Shown: positions 12,370 to 23,787, counted from the stretch's first letter. The stretch is 64,000 nt of DNA from Paraphoma chrysanthemicola (GCA_020744225.1 JAGMWG010000002.1:1488001-1552000); one strand, 5' to 3'. Made by a program: numbers and translations. Notes: a model not told the origin generated them from the sequence alone.

Positions 12370-14566
12370 ATGGCAAGCATCTTATGCGACGAATGTCGGC
12401 GCATCTCCATTCATGCTTTGCAATCGTACGGGGGCTTCGAGCACTCGAGTCTATTACAAAATATAGACCTCGGCAGATCATCCGATTGTGCTCTGTGCTC
12501 TGAGATTGAAAAGGTACTCCACCCGGACATTGTAAGGGAAAGGCTCGACGACAACGTCCGGTATGAGAGACGTGATGTTCGATTTTATGTTCATCCAGAT
12601 CAGATTGGCGACTTATTTGTCACTGTTGGTTGTCCACCAAAAGATATAAAATGGCTGGGTGGTCGTAGCCTGGTATCCAGGAGTGCAGGGGGTTTGGTAA
12701 GGTCATTTCGGATATTTGCCGATCGTGGTATGTGAGACTTTCTTCCGTCTAACGACTCTTTGGACGCTACTCTATCTTCCTACTTTGTAAGACTGGATCT
12801 GACACCATGAAGGTACCGCCGCGGCGAAGATATGCCGATACAAAAACCCCCTTCCGGAGCCGTTTTCGGATGAAGCTATTCACCTAATTGAGCAATGGCT
12901 TCATCGATGCCTTGGAGGTCATGGAAACTGTAGCACGGCATCGTCGAACATGCTTCCAAGCAGAGTTATTGACGTAGGTCCTGCGAATGGATCACGACAT
13001 CCGTACCTCTATGTGCCAAGCGAAAGTAGTAACTATGCCAAGCTGCCTGATGTCTCACAACGATACATCGCACTCAGTTACTGTTGGGGTTCGCATCTAT
13101 GGGCTGGAAAAGATCCCCAGATCACCACGGCTTCATCTCTCGAAGCAAGGAAAAGAGAGATTCGCATGACGGATCTTCCGCAGACGATACGTGACGCGGT
13201 CCTCATTACCCGGAGGCTAGGCATCCGATACCTCTGGGTCGACGCGCTATGCATATTACAAGGCTCGGACGCTCAGGCAAAAGCCGACTGGGAACAGGAG
13301 TCTTCAGAAATGGCAGATATCTGTGGCAGTGCCGTTCTGACTATTGCTGCTGCCTCTGCGCGCAGTGTCCACGAAGGTATCTTCCAAAATCGGAAACCCC
13401 CAGAGGAACAAGTCGTTATCAAATTCTCTGAGGAAAACAATGGCTCGCTGGATAGTCCCGTCTATATCCAACATAACCCGGTATTTCGCGACTGCATTGA
13501 CGAGCCCTTATATCATCGCGGCTGGACACTGCAAGAGCGCATGCTTTCCCCTCGTGTAGTGGTATTCACTCGCGACCAACTCGTCTGGAATTGCCAAACC
13601 CAGAATATGACGGAAAGCGGAATAGAAATGAATGCGCTGGGCCAACAGAGACTCCGAACCTCGGATGTCTTGGGGGATGGTGGTGCTTTGACGTTCTGGC
13701 ATTCTGTCGTCCGAGATTATAGTTCTCGACATTTGACAAATGCGGCCGACAAGCTTCCAGCTCTCTCTGGGCTAGCTGCTGCGCTACATCAACGAACCGG
13801 AGATGAGTATCTTGCTGGATTGTGGAAGAAGAGTGTGCTTGACGATCTGTTATGGATAAGCAAAGCTGTTTACAGTAGTCGTGGAAACAGAGTTGCCCCT
13901 TCTCGTCAGCCGGTTTATAGAGCACCTTCGTGGTCATGGGCCTCGGTTCAGGGAAATATCGATTTCCATCGTTCGTCCAAGGATTCTGCCTTCTATTTCT
14001 CACGGTGCTTATCGTATCATATTACACTCTCTGGGATCGATGAATTTGGAGCGGTACCTGGCGGTTGGATAGAGTTACGTGGCCCTTTGATACAGATTTT
14101 GAGATTGGGCTTGGAACGCGGGTCCAATCTTATAGTTCAATCAGGGGCAGGGCAGCATCCTAGTCCAGTTGCTTTGGGCGAAACAACACTCGATGCTGGG
14201 GAGAAGGATATTGCGATATCTGAACCAGAATCCGACGACGATTTCTCTGACATTTGGGTCCTTCGCATCAAGAAAAAGGCAGGCTTAGTTTTGAGAGCAG
14301 TAGATGACAAGGATACTTCAGTTTCAATAGACGGCGGCGACAGTTTGTCGACAATAGACAACAACTACCGCTGGGCAGCAAAAGATAGCGGCGGCAAGTA
14401 TCCCACAAAACACCCTGCAAACGGAATAGTGCAGCGAGTACGGGATATCTTTGAAAACCTGCCGTGGCAGTGGTCGAAAGCAGTCATCAGGCCGCTAATT
14501 CGAAAACCTATACCACCAAAGAAGGCACCAATTCCCAAGAGATTCCGCCGTCTTGGGATGATTTAG
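12370..14566 (+). CDS. HET-domain protein (Cys-X2-Cys amino-terminal subfamily)
   Basis: Two exons, 12370-12727 and 12813-14566, giving 703 residues; the 85-base intron (GTATGT..AAG) splits a Gly codon (G|GT). The N-terminus has LCDECRRI and CALCSEIE, the paired cysteines of this subfamily. The HET core contains LPSRVIDVG, YIALSYCWGS, LPQTIRDAVLITRRLGIRYLWVDALCILQ, a MADICGSAVLTIAAASA block and LYHRGWTLQERMLSPRVV. VYRAPSWSWASVQG follows in the C-terminal half. The last 130 residues are acidic (EPESDDDFSD) and then basic (PIPPKKAPIPKRFRR), an extension less usual for the family. Related to the HET gene at 7777-9863. Likely an allorecognition/cell-death protein; partner unknown. Confidence 0.9.
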
Positions 14567-15639
14567 TTGAATCTTATTGGAATGGAGCGATTTGAACTTT
14601 GCGAAGAACGGACAGTCACCATTATATAGTCTAGGAACATCCACTGGACTGCGGAATGGGAAATATAGCTCTATAGTTGGTTTGATTCGATTTTAGCTGA
14701 CTACTTTGTCGACGCAAGAATGCGGATCCAGACTTAGAAGTTGGCGAGTCTTCTAGCCTGAATTGCGATTTGACCTAAATGTGGTTTCTGATTCAACGTA
14801 TCGTGTATTTAACAAATTGGATGAGTTGGAAGAGAGTTCTCCAGCTCAGTTAGTGGATAGTCGTTGCATTCCAAGGGTGTGGTTGTCCTCAATCCCAGAT
14901 CCTGTGCATAAGACGCTAGGCGTAACGGAAGTTGGCAACGCCCGTCCAGGTCGTCACGGACACCAGCCACGGATGGCGAGAGATCCCTTCATGGCGTTTC
15001 TAGTCTATCGGCCTCACTCTTCTCGCTTCAAGTTCGGGATGGCGTTTCCCAGGAGGCTTGTTCGGTCTACCAAGATTCTGCTACCAGAGAAAACCACCCA
15101 TCACCCAAACCAACTAAGACCACACCACTCCCGCTTTCAATAGCCCTTCATCCAACTCGCTAACTAACTTTAAATCGCTTCGCAACGCTCGAAATACCTT
15201 GCGATAGGAACTACAGTGCTTTCGAGAACGATGGTAGACTTGCTTGCAGTGGAGGTGGTCGCTGTTTACATCACTCTCACTTTCACTTCTAGATTCTGCA
15301 GAATTTTCCACGTCACGCGAAGATTTCGCGCGTCATCCTATTGCCCTGTGAGTTCTACACGTCTTCCTTTTGATCTATTTTCTGTTGCTTTGCTGCACGC
15401 CGCGACCTTCGACTTACTCTTTATCCACCTTTTCTGCCACGCTCGAAATAATAAACAACGCATCACGTACGAACAACTTTGGGACTCTGGACTCGAGTTT
15501 ATCAAATTATCAGACCTTACCCACCTTCGCATCACGCACTTCGTACCTCAATTCACTCCATACAGCAACGTTTCTGTGCGTGACATTCGTCGGTCATACT
15601 TCACAGCCAAAGACCTTCACGCGAACCAAAAAGCTCACC
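14567..15639. other. Intergenic region and probable long 5' leader
   Basis: About 1.07 kb. A 126-codon plus-strand frame (14763-15143) has no recognisable features. From about 15100 the plus strand becomes rich in pyrimidines and the frame of the next gene is open from 15370, but I place its start at the ATG at 15640 with a CACC context. Confidence 0.4.
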
Positions 15640-16981
15640 ATGTCGTCACACCTCATACGAGCTACGAGCATGCCTCTATGCTCGGCTATTCCCTCTCCGC
15701 CTGATAGTGTCAGTCCCGCTCGCACCTCACTGAAGCGACATGCCCCAGTGGACAACACCAATAATGAAGACTCACCAACACCAACCAAGAAAATCAAAAC
15801 AGTCGTCCTAGCCAAGCCAAAAAGCTCAAACACTTCCAGTCGCCCTCGCAAGAGCCCTACGATCCGTACCAATCAGTCCAAAACCACTACCGCCTCACGT
15901 ATCACCTCAACGCTCGTCCCTCGCGGCCCACGCCAAACCGCCAGTCTCCACCAAGCAGACCCATCCCTCCTGCGTATGCTTTGCGACGACACAACCACCA
16001 ATTCAACCAAAGAATTGCACTTCCGCAACCTCCCGCACAGCAGCATCGACTGGTCCAATCCAACTCATATCAAAAAGATCAACAACTGGCGCAACCAAAT
16101 CTACGGACGCGCGGGCATGAAGTCCAAGGCTGTCACGATGTGGCTTCCCGACGAGGAGTTGTGGTTCGAATTGTATCACCAACTCTCAATTGCGCAGGCC
16201 AGGGCGCGTGGAATGTTGCTGCCGAAAGCGGTGGATGTACTTGCGGCGTTCAATCGCACATTTGCCTGCAAGGTTGTCAAAGATGCGAAGGGCGCGGATG
16301 TGATGAGAGAAGAAAGGAAGAGTAACGCGTTCACGTCCAAGTTCAACCGGATGTGCCCGCTCCTGAGAGCGCGGTTGGCGCAGTGTGTGTTTGGGAAGTC
16401 GGGGGATGTGTATGTTCCAGAGATTTCGATGGAGATGTTGAGGGAGTATAAGATGATGAAGAGCGATATGGAGAACAAGGGTGTGGTGAAGGAGTCGCGT
16501 TATAGCGATGACTTGGAGGAGTGGAGGTATTTGTTCTCGCATTTGCCGCAAGAGGAGCAAGAAGAGGGTGTGGACGGGCTGAATTGTTCGTTCACGTCGG
16601 AGGAAGATGACGCAGCTGCTGCGTTGGTTAGCATGGCATCGCAGCCGGGGCGTGGATGTGAAACGATTAAGGTTGAAGGTATGGAAGAGTCTCGTCACAA
16701 CTTACACATTTTACTGACACTTCAAAACAGCTTCCATCACTGCACCAACTTACGCGCCCGATCTGCACTCGTACAACATCCCGTCTGAGACGCCCGACAT
16801 CTCCCCAGCCTCATCTCTCGCATCATCGCAGCATCCAACCGGTCTCGCCACGCCTTCTCGAAGCTGTTCATTTTCTGGTGTGGAGGATGTAAAACTTGTG
16901 CGGACTCGCGTCAGCTTGAGTCGCTGTATCACGCCTATTCGCGATATCGACGTGGCTTCATTGATCATGTCGCCGGACTGA
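15640..16981 (+). CDS. Hypothetical protein, probably nuclear
   Basis: Two exons, 15640-16678 and 16731-16981, giving 429 residues; the 52-base intron (GTATGG..AACAG) rejoins G|CT in frame and removes a premature end. The first 140 residues are rich in Ser, Thr, Pro and Lys, with a basic PTKKIKT cluster that could be a nuclear localisation signal. A conserved-looking globular part follows (about 150-300), including SNPTHIKKINNWRNQIYGRAG, MWLPDEELWFELYHQLS and FTSKFNRMCPLLRARLAQC. Its Trp/Leu spacing hints at a helical DNA-binding or protein-interaction fold, but I do not recognise a family. The C-terminus is Ser/Pro-rich. The start at 15640 has a good Kozak context (CACCATGTC). Confidence 0.7.
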
Positions 16982-17648
16982 AGAGCTTGGGTTATCTCCT
17001 GTTGAAGTTGAGTGGTTGCTAGATGTTTGCTGTTGGGAAGAACGCGCCATGGTGTCTAAGGTAAATTGTTACTTTATTCTGCGTTTTCGATCGTCTTGCT
17101 TTTTGGATTCAGGCGGTTGGAAGCGAATTGCTGGTATGCTACCCTACAAGTAGCCGGTCGTTGCATCATGGCTCCACAGCAGCACGATGCAGAGTCACCG
17201 AGATGTTTTGGGGGCATACGCTACGTACCAAATATCATTGACATGAGAAACTGGCCAATATTATGCGCGAAGACTATCCAGTAGCTCCAATCATTCCTTG
17301 TGAAAGTTCCTTGTCACTCCAAGGGTTATGAGGCACGTGATATTTCCTTCACAAAAACCTACTATCTACTTATCTCTTACGTACAGCAGCTATTGACTAA
17401 TATCATAATTGTACTTATGTCGAGAGTTATGTATAGGAGATCTTCTCAATCGCATGATTGCGCTTTGTATCAGTCTAGCTCACGCGGTAGATTCGCGCTT
17501 TCCTTCATCGCACACACCTGACGTATATCAAGTCTTGGCATGCACAAACGTGAATAAAAGAATTATCTCACCCCAAACCTTCCTCCCCACCTTACCTGAC
17601 ATCCATCATACCGCGACCGTCCTTAAACTCATAACGTTATCAATCACC
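16982..17648. other. Intergenic region, no supported gene
   Basis: About 670 bases between two plus-strand genes. It contains A/T-rich stretches and, just before 17649, a CT-rich leader (CCTTCCTCCCCACCTTACC) of the kind found before fungal start codons. Confidence 0.4.
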
Positions 17649-18503
17649 ATGTCCATTCTCCACCTTGGGGCCTACGAGTCACCAGAGACTGACCACACAG
17701 GCATCGATTTTATCAAGTTCGTCCGCCCGCATTACAAATATTCCACCAATATCTACCATCAGAAGGACATATACCCTCTGCCCTCCGCCGAAGATGACGC
17801 GAGCACCTTCGTCACTCCGCATCCTGAGCCCATCCCGACCAATATCTACGACGGCAGAAAGAGCTCATGGGAGGTCAGCAAAGCTAGCGGAGTCTGGGCT
17901 CGTGGCAGCAGGACATGGGACCCCAAGTTCGTCCTGCGTGTGTTCAGTCTGGACGGAAAGTATGTCAAGCAGATCTACTACGGAAGATATTGGAAGCATT
18001 TCGACAATCTCGTCGCCAAGTTCGATCCGAACGAGGAAAACATGGCTTACAACTACAATAAGTGGCGGTACGACGTCCTGAAAGCACATCAGATGGGCTT
18101 CGACGAAGAAGCACCTGAAGTACCCTGGACGGAGAAGGAGCGCGTCATTCTCCGCGGTTGGGTTAATGACTATATCGAAGAGAATGGCCTCGTCTCATTC
18201 GCGAATGACCTCAACTGGAAGGATGAAGTCCTCAACTTCAACAAGGCCAGCAAGGTAGCCGGCAGCGATGGCCCTTGGCGCCCCGAATCCAGCATCCTCG
18301 CGCAATTCGGATTGGATCCGCATATCTTGAAGGTGTTAGAATACGCTCAAGACGTGGCTAGGTCTAGTGTCAAAGTTAGTCGACATGTCAACTTCCCACA
18401 AGCGATCATCCACATCTACAAGGAAGCGCACATCGAGGAGGTGATTGGGAGCGAAGGTCAGACTAGGGCGTTCGACGACGAGTGGCCAGACATGGAGAAT
18501 TGA
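17649..18503 (+). CDS. Hypothetical protein, 284 residues
   Basis: Single-exon gene from ATG 17649 (ATCACCATG context). The open frame extends upstream to 17409, but that part lacks protein-like composition, so the internal ATG is chosen. The protein is soluble and aromatic-rich, with no signal peptide or membrane segment. Visible blocks are FVRPHYKYSTNIYHQKDIYPLP (21-42), WDPKFVLRVFSLDGKYVKQIYYGRYW (about 90-116) and a central PWTEKERVILRGWVNDYIEENG (about 158-180), which resembles a Myb/SANT-like or HTH helix pair. I do not recognise the family. Codon use looks normal for the window. Confidence 0.7.
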   Translation: MSILHLGAYESPETDHTGIDFIKFVRPHYKYSTNIYHQKDIYPLPSAEDDASTFVTPHPEPIPTNIYDGRKSSWEVSKASGVWARGSRTWDPKFVLRVFSLDGKYVKQIYYGRYWKHFDNLVAKFDPNEENMAYNYNKWRYDVLKAHQMGFDEEAPEVPWTEKERVILRGWVNDYIEENGLVSFANDLNWKDEVLNFNKASKVAGSDGPWRPESSILAQFGLDPHILKVLEYAQDVARSSVKVSRHVNFPQAIIHIYKEAHIEEVIGSEGQTRAFDDEWPDMEN

Positions 18504-19552
18504 ACCTATCTTGAAGTGGTCTGGGGACATTCATTGGCATTGGAAAGTACCAAGACACGGCAAGAAGAGGCTGGGTATAGACGGAAATGGCTTTAGAACA
18601 ACAAAACACACTCCAAACATCCATGGTGCACTCCGAATGATGTGAGGCTGACCTTCCTAATACTTTAATGCGGACAGCACCACACGAGATGAGATAACAC
18701 CGTGCACAATAGACACAGTCGCGTCTTCCTACAAACAAAGCGTAAGGACTACATCGATGGACATAGTTGTAGTCCCGAATGCTATGCAATGCCCCAGTGT
18801 TGTAGAACAAACCATCATGTGATTAGAGATGTGACTAGTCTGAATGATGCACACTAAGAGTACTAAACAACAAATCGAACGAATACTGTAAATTTGTAAT
18901 GAAAGCCTTCAGGTCTGTTGTTCACAAGCATAGAGTCGGAGAGGACGAATATTCGTCACGCGGATTCGAGATGAGACGACACTCGGACAGATTGTCAGAT
19001 TTAGAACGACTGACTTCAACTTTGCTAGCTCTGAACATGGAAGAAGAGAGGAGATGCGGAGAAGATATGCCTAAGAGTGAACGAGCAATAGAATCATACA
19101 AGTCATAGGAACCACATACAAACTAACATCCCTCCCTGGGTTTCCGGACACCCCCTGTGACAGGAAATCCCATCTGTACTTTGACTTTCAGCAACTAGAA
19201 AGCCCATGCGCACAGTAAATGTTGCTATAATTCTATGGACTTGATCTGTTATAGCTAATGCCGAATGTCTATGATCCACCCTTCGCTTAATACTCCGTTC
19301 GCATGGTCGCCTCCGAGCCTGATTGGTTACATATCATTACTTTACATTGATCAGCATGTGCTGTTAGCTATCAGAACTAATACAAATACTTAATACAACC
19401 AAAAGCTAGATGACAGCTGGAGGTTGTGCATGGTTGCTAATAGCTAATGAGGCTCAGCCTTGCACTGCCGCAATGATTCTTTCGCGCATTCAGCACAGCT
19501 ACCCCGCCACCCGGTGCACCAGCGAGCGCAGGATACTTTGTACTTCTCACAA
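18504..19552. other. Intergenic region, no supported gene
   Basis: About 1.05 kb between convergent genes. It holds only short frames (for example 69 codons at 18899-19108). A/T-rich patches occur after 19200. No repeat family or RNA gene recognised. Confidence 0.4.
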
Positions 19553-20416
19553 CTATGGTATACGAAGACGGTGCTGTACTTGCGATCTTTCGTTCCAGAG
19601 CCTTACAACCTCCGCATGCTGCTCTAGTGGTGGACCAGAGCTCAGCTTCTCCAAGCGACGGAGCGTAACATGCGGCCCGTCAGAGACGCTCATATTCACG
19701 CCCCAGCCAACACCTCCCAGCCAGATATCATGCTTGGCATCATATACGTATGTTGCAAACTCAAGTGTTTTGTTTTCAACGCGCGTTAGGTCTCTTGGTG
19801 TATCCCACAGAAATGCTTGCTGGACTTTTCTGTCGCCGTTCTCTCTTCTGCCATTCTGAAAGACCTTCCCAATGCCCATGACTTCCTTTTCGGACTTAGG
19901 AAGGTTCCAGAATGGTTTACTCGGCATCTTTGACTGACGTTGTTTCTGGAACGCATTCATCATGTCCACCCGTTCCTTGTCAGCCTTTCTCTTGTCGAGT
20001 AAAAGGGTTGTCGCCCCGATGCCCTTCTCTTGCTCTGGATCGATGGATTTTGGTTTACCCTTCTCATAGTCCCAGCCTGATAACCCCCTCTTATAGGGCA
20101 TTTTTGTCGCATCGTTCCAACCATACCATGGCGATGTATGTCCGCTCCATCGGTCAATAGCCCAACCGGCCTCGGTAGTATCGACCGGGTTGAGCGGGCG
20201 TTTGAACTGAATGAGCCGAATCTCACTTGTAGGTTCTAGAGCCTTGGAAGGAATGAACTCGAGGTGCATATCCGCTCCTATTTTCATGTCGCAGTCGAGC
20301 TCATACTCGCTCTTGAACAATTTGTAGACTCGAGCAACCCAACTTCCATTCGTACTCTCGTAATTGCCAATGGAGCTACCGGACAAATCCTCGACTGTAT
20401 TAAACTGTGTGTCCAT
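19553..20416 (-). CDS. Hypothetical protein, 287 residues
   Basis: Single exon; the ATG at 20416 is the first methionine in a frame that opens slightly upstream. No signal peptide or membrane segment. The middle contains RPLNPVDTTEAGWAIDRWSG and SPWYGWNDATKM. A Lys-rich charged part follows, and the C-terminal third reads AFLWDTPRDL ... LEFATYVYDAKHDIWLGGVGWGVNM. The C-terminal 'DTP ... FE/FA ... GxVxWG' spacing reminds me of uncharacterised bacterial proteins found near contractile-injection systems, but this is from memory and weak. It lies next to a decayed transposon. Function unknown. Confidence 0.55.
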   Translation of the reverse strand: MDTQFNTVEDLSGSSIGNYESTNGSWVARVYKLFKSEYELDCDMKIGADMHLEFIPSKALEPTSEIRLIQFKRPLNPVDTTEAGWAIDRWSGHTSPWYGWNDATKMPYKRGLSGWDYEKGKPKSIDPEQEKGIGATTLLLDKRKADKERVDMMNAFQKQRQSKMPSKPFWNLPKSEKEVMGIGKVFQNGRRENGDRKVQQAFLWDTPRDLTRVENKTLEFATYVYDAKHDIWLGGVGWGVNMSVSDGPHVTLRRLEKLSSGPPLEQHAEVVRLWNERSQVQHRLRIP

Positions 20417-20763
20417 GACTTGAAGACTCTGAAATGCGATCCAAGCTGAAGAGGCGCGATGTTGCACACTTAAAAATGCGGAGTATGATTATGGTGAATG
20501 TGTGATATAGAGCTGTCGTGGTAGCTTGGAGAGCAGCGTAGACTCACCAATATATATCTAAATAGAGGACTTCTAGAGTATCATCCCAGCTCTTTCCAGC
20601 AACTCACAAGGCTGAAACATGGCTCACTAAAAATCGAGCCTAGCCCGAAGTCCATTCGTGTATTGCAGCCCCTCCGCAGTCTGGTTCGCTAAGTTTGGGG
20701 CGGGACTTTCAGCTGACATGCAACACCGCTTACGCCTTCCAATTCCGTCTCTAATGATAGCTC
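20417..20763. other. Intergenic gap before the transposase relic
   Basis: About 350 bases between the hypothetical gene start (minus strand) and the decayed transposase. Presumed promoter of the minus-strand gene; no distinctive motif seen. Confidence 0.3.
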
Positions 20764-21480
20764 TTGGCTTCCCTTTTGAGGTGGCACAGCCTTCCCATCA
20801 CTATCGCCATATCCATCGTAACTAACGCTAACATAGACCGAGCAAGCCAAGTGCGGGCACAAGGTATTCCTCATGGCGTACGCAATACATACCGCGCTCT
20901 TACAGAACATTACAACGTCGCTCGCTCTACTGTCCATGATCACGCACTATGCAGACTCTCGAAAGAAGAGAAGGCCTGGAGGTATCAATTTCTCGCACTA
21001 TGTGAAGAAAAAGGCATCGCAGCCTTTTTGTTGCAAATGGCTAGACTTGGACAACCTATACGGATAAAACATATACCTTCCTTAGCCTTCAGCGTCGCTC
21101 GCCAGCAATCCACAAACGAACCAGCCAAGCCTCTAGGCGAAGAACTGCGCTTGGGCTTTCGAGAAACGCTATCCAGAACTCAAAGCAAGAAAAAGCACGG
21201 CGCTAGACTGGGATTACTACGATGTCTCTGATGAGGTCGTGAACTGGTTTGATGTGATTAAAGAAATGCTACAGGATTAGACTATCCTACTAGAAAATGT
21301 CTATAATATAGACAATACAGGGGTGATTTTAAGCACGCTCGGCATTGTCAAAGTCCTTGTTGGTAAGGATGACCTGCGAACTATCGAGGCGCGCGTGTGA
21401 AGCGTACAGTAGTAACCACGATCGAATGTATCAGTGCCGCTGGTAGGTATTTGGACCCAATGATAATCTGGTCAGCCTCA
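20764..21480 (+). pseudogene. Decayed Fot1/pogo-type transposase relic
   Basis: The plus strand reads as a pogo/Fot1 transposase N-terminal part. It has a psq-like HTH segment with ARSTVHDHALCRLSKEEKAW, then EEKGIAAFLLQMARLGQPI and IKHIPSLAFSVARQ. A frameshift near 21145 moves the homology to another frame (AFEKRYPELKARK, YYDVSDEVVNWFDVIKEML). That frame runs into TAG at 21278-21280 and TGA at 21398-21400, yet continues recognisably beyond the first stop (VYNIDNTGVI, then VKVLVGKDDLR). Several differences from the expected catalytic-core residues fit C-to-T or G-to-A changes, for example MDE read as IDN. That is what repeat-induced point mutation leaves. No intact catalytic triad remains. Different subfamily from the element at 53122-54973. 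Confidence 0.8.
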
Positions 21481-22186
21481 ACTCACTGAGTTAATCAATG
21501 CTGTTCATACAGGCTGTCCGAGTAGCACGAATTTATCAAAATTATCGCAACCTCCTACATATCGTATTATATCAATTATTCACCCCCTTTCAATGGTAGT
21601 TTCTTGATACGACAGTAATAGTTAGCTCTAAAGCTACTATCGACTACGTTTAATATATCGTTATCAAAGGGTGTCGATACTGGTTGCTTATTCACCTGTT
21701 ATCGATTGCGCATAAATGGTGAGCCATGAGCGGCCGAAGCGCCAACAGCCACAAAGCCAGCAACACAGCCAGAATAGTATAATAGTGCCTAGAGACATAC
21801 GGTGTCTAAAATAATACTGCTTGGTACGGTACTGTAGAACTACGCTAATCTATATAAAATTCATACGCTAAGGCCCATAACGCCGATAAAACTCCTTTTT
21901 ACTCGGTTATTATTGGTATACTTATTCCTGGCCAATTATTATCTCTAAAAATTATGATGATATTCTCTCTTAACAATACTTTCTTGCTATGACCTTGGAA
22001 TTGGTAGAATGGCGAAGAGCGTTAGTTTTTGCAGGAGAGATTCGCTACAACTACTCTTGACGATGCTAATAAAATGATCAACAGCATGGTCAAAACTACA
22101 GTGATTTTCCTGTTACAAGCCATTTACTAGAGCGAAAATGGCTAGAGTGCAATCTTTTTACAGCTATAACTTGATGAATTCGCGAG
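21481..22186. repeat. AT-rich degraded DNA downstream of the transposase relic
   Basis: About 700 bases of A/T-rich sequence with many TpA steps (for example TATCGTATTATATCAATTAT around 21560) and no open frame of length. It adjoins the relic and probably contains the rest of the mutated element or a second one. I could not find its terminal repeats by eye. Confidence 0.5.
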
Positions 22187-22340
22187 TTAAGATTGAACGT
22201 GTCCAAATGGTAGTATATGTCCGATTACACAGTGTGTCTGGTGACCCAGGCAGGGATGGTACAGCACCAAACACACAACGATGATTAAAGAAATACCACT
22301 AATCCATTCCCATTGCTGCTCTTCGCAACACATCCCCGTT

Positions 22341-23273
22341 CTACCTCCCGCCAATAAACGGATCTCCCGGATTCCACGCCTGCTCAATATTCACTCTCCA
22401 ATCCCACCTCCTCTGCATTGCCTGCGGTCCGTACGTTCTTGGCCCTCCACTCCTCAGCCCTGTCCTCAACCGTTGCACATTCCTCAGCCTCCTCGGCAAA
22501 TTCGCAGGATTGATACGGACGCCCATGCACGCCATACAAATCGTCATATATCGTGTTGCCGGGTTCTGTACCTCGGGCTGCCCGCCACACGGACACATGC
22601 GGCCAACTCCCGAGGCAGTACGGTCGGCAATTCCTGCTGCGGAGACGAGATAATGTCCGTTAGGACCATTGACGGGGATGCGACCTTGGATTGCTTTTTT
22701 GGTGCGTGTGCGTAGAATGTTCTCTGTGGCGTGGAAGGGAGTTGTGAATTCGAGTTGAAATGCTTGATCGCGGCATGCATGGCAGTTAGCCAAGGCGCCA
22801 GAACGCCTTGTGACTTTTGTTTCGCATACGCAGAGATCTTGCCTTGGTTGCGCTACGGTCGGCCAATGCTGGATGAACGCCATTGATGGTACGTTTCCAG
22901 GACCGGCCGGGACTGGGTTTTGGAGACGTTCATTGTAGAGACGCATTTCGTCAAATTCGCAGCGCCTGCAAAGGAAGATGTTGGGGCCTGATTGGGCGTT
23001 GCCGTTGGCGGTAGCTCTGGTGAGAGCCAACTTGGCGTTATGCTCGTGGTTGAGACAGTTGAGGCAAACACGACAAGCTGTGCCGGGGTGAGCGATCCCG
23101 TTGGTGGATACTGGCGTTGGGCCCAAGGCTCCAAGTCCAGGACAATTCGAGGTAAGAGCAACGCATGGCCTTGCTTGAGCCACAGAGCAGCAAGTGTGAT
23201 CATCGCAAGTAGGCGGCAGTGGTGGTGAAGGCGTTGGCTCATGCACCATAACGGGCCCGCTGACTCGTTCCAT
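22341..23273 (-). CDS. Cysteine-rich protein of an unrecognised family, copy B
   Basis: Single exon of 310 residues from ATG 23273. It repeats the layout of copy A at 10727-11878: CRVCLNC then HEH at 67-77, CRRC at 102/105, CVC at 148/150, CHAC at 164/167, CPCGG at 227-231 and CMAC at 246/249. It also has PSMAFI, ENILRTRT and a final WRVNIEQAWNPGDPFIGG. It lacks the Ala/Pro-rich insert of copy A, so the Cys core and C-terminal block are probably the functional parts. The paired-cysteine layout suggests zinc binding, but I know no named domain with this order. It lies between transposon debris and a HET gene. No signal peptide or membrane helix. Function unknown. Confidence 0.8.
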   Translation of the reverse strand: MERVSGPVMVHEPTPSPPLPPTCDDHTCCSVAQARPCVALTSNCPGLGALGPTPVSTNGIAHPGTACRVCLNCLNHEHNAKLALTRATANGNAQSGPNIFLCRRCEFDEMRLYNERLQNPVPAGPGNVPSMAFIQHWPTVAQPRQDLCVCETKVTRRSGALANCHACRDQAFQLEFTTPFHATENILRTRTKKAIQGRIPVNGPNGHYLVSAAGIADRTASGVGRMCPCGGQPEVQNPATRYMTICMACMGVRINPANLPRRLRNVQRLRTGLRSGGPRTYGPQAMQRRWDWRVNIEQAWNPGDPFIGGR

Positions 23274-23787
23274 TGTGATCTTGGGGCCAGAAAGTGATTT
23301 TCAACGAGACTTCTTGCTCTAAATTGTAGATGCGCGTGGTATTTTGCTTCCTCAACTCCACATTCAAGAAGATACCTGTACCCATCTCACGACTCCGTGC
23401 ACGATTCTTGACTACGCATCCAAACAAAGAAGCGGGCAAACAATGCCTCTGCCTTTCAATGCTCAGCTCTGATAGGAGACAAGGACTTAGCCACCTTTGA
23501 GAGCTATGCAGATCAAAGCACATTGTGTAACCTTGAGGTCGAGGCTTTCGTAACTCAGCCATTGAGGAGGGTAGTCATCGAGGGTCATTGGATCATCAGC
23601 CACTTCGATCGGGACTAGGACATGGGAATTGCCATTTGCCAAGTAGCTGGGGATTCCTTCGTCAGGAGAAGAACCGGACTTGCTCCAGGAGACACATTAA
23701 GAAGGTCGAGATTTGAGAGGTGAAGGTCAACTCGCGGTCGACCAGACTAGATCGTCTTATGCACTGTCGTCGCTTGTCTGCCGCCCT
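23274..23787. other. Intergenic region, no supported gene
   Basis: About 510 bases upstream of Cys-rich copy B and downstream of the HET gene, both minus-strand. A 107-codon minus frame (23239-23562) overlaps the start of copy B in another frame and is not called. Confidence 0.4.

Noticed and set aside
14763..15143. 126-codon plus-strand frame
   Set aside because: No conserved features; upstream of the better-supported gene at 15640 and in a separate frame.
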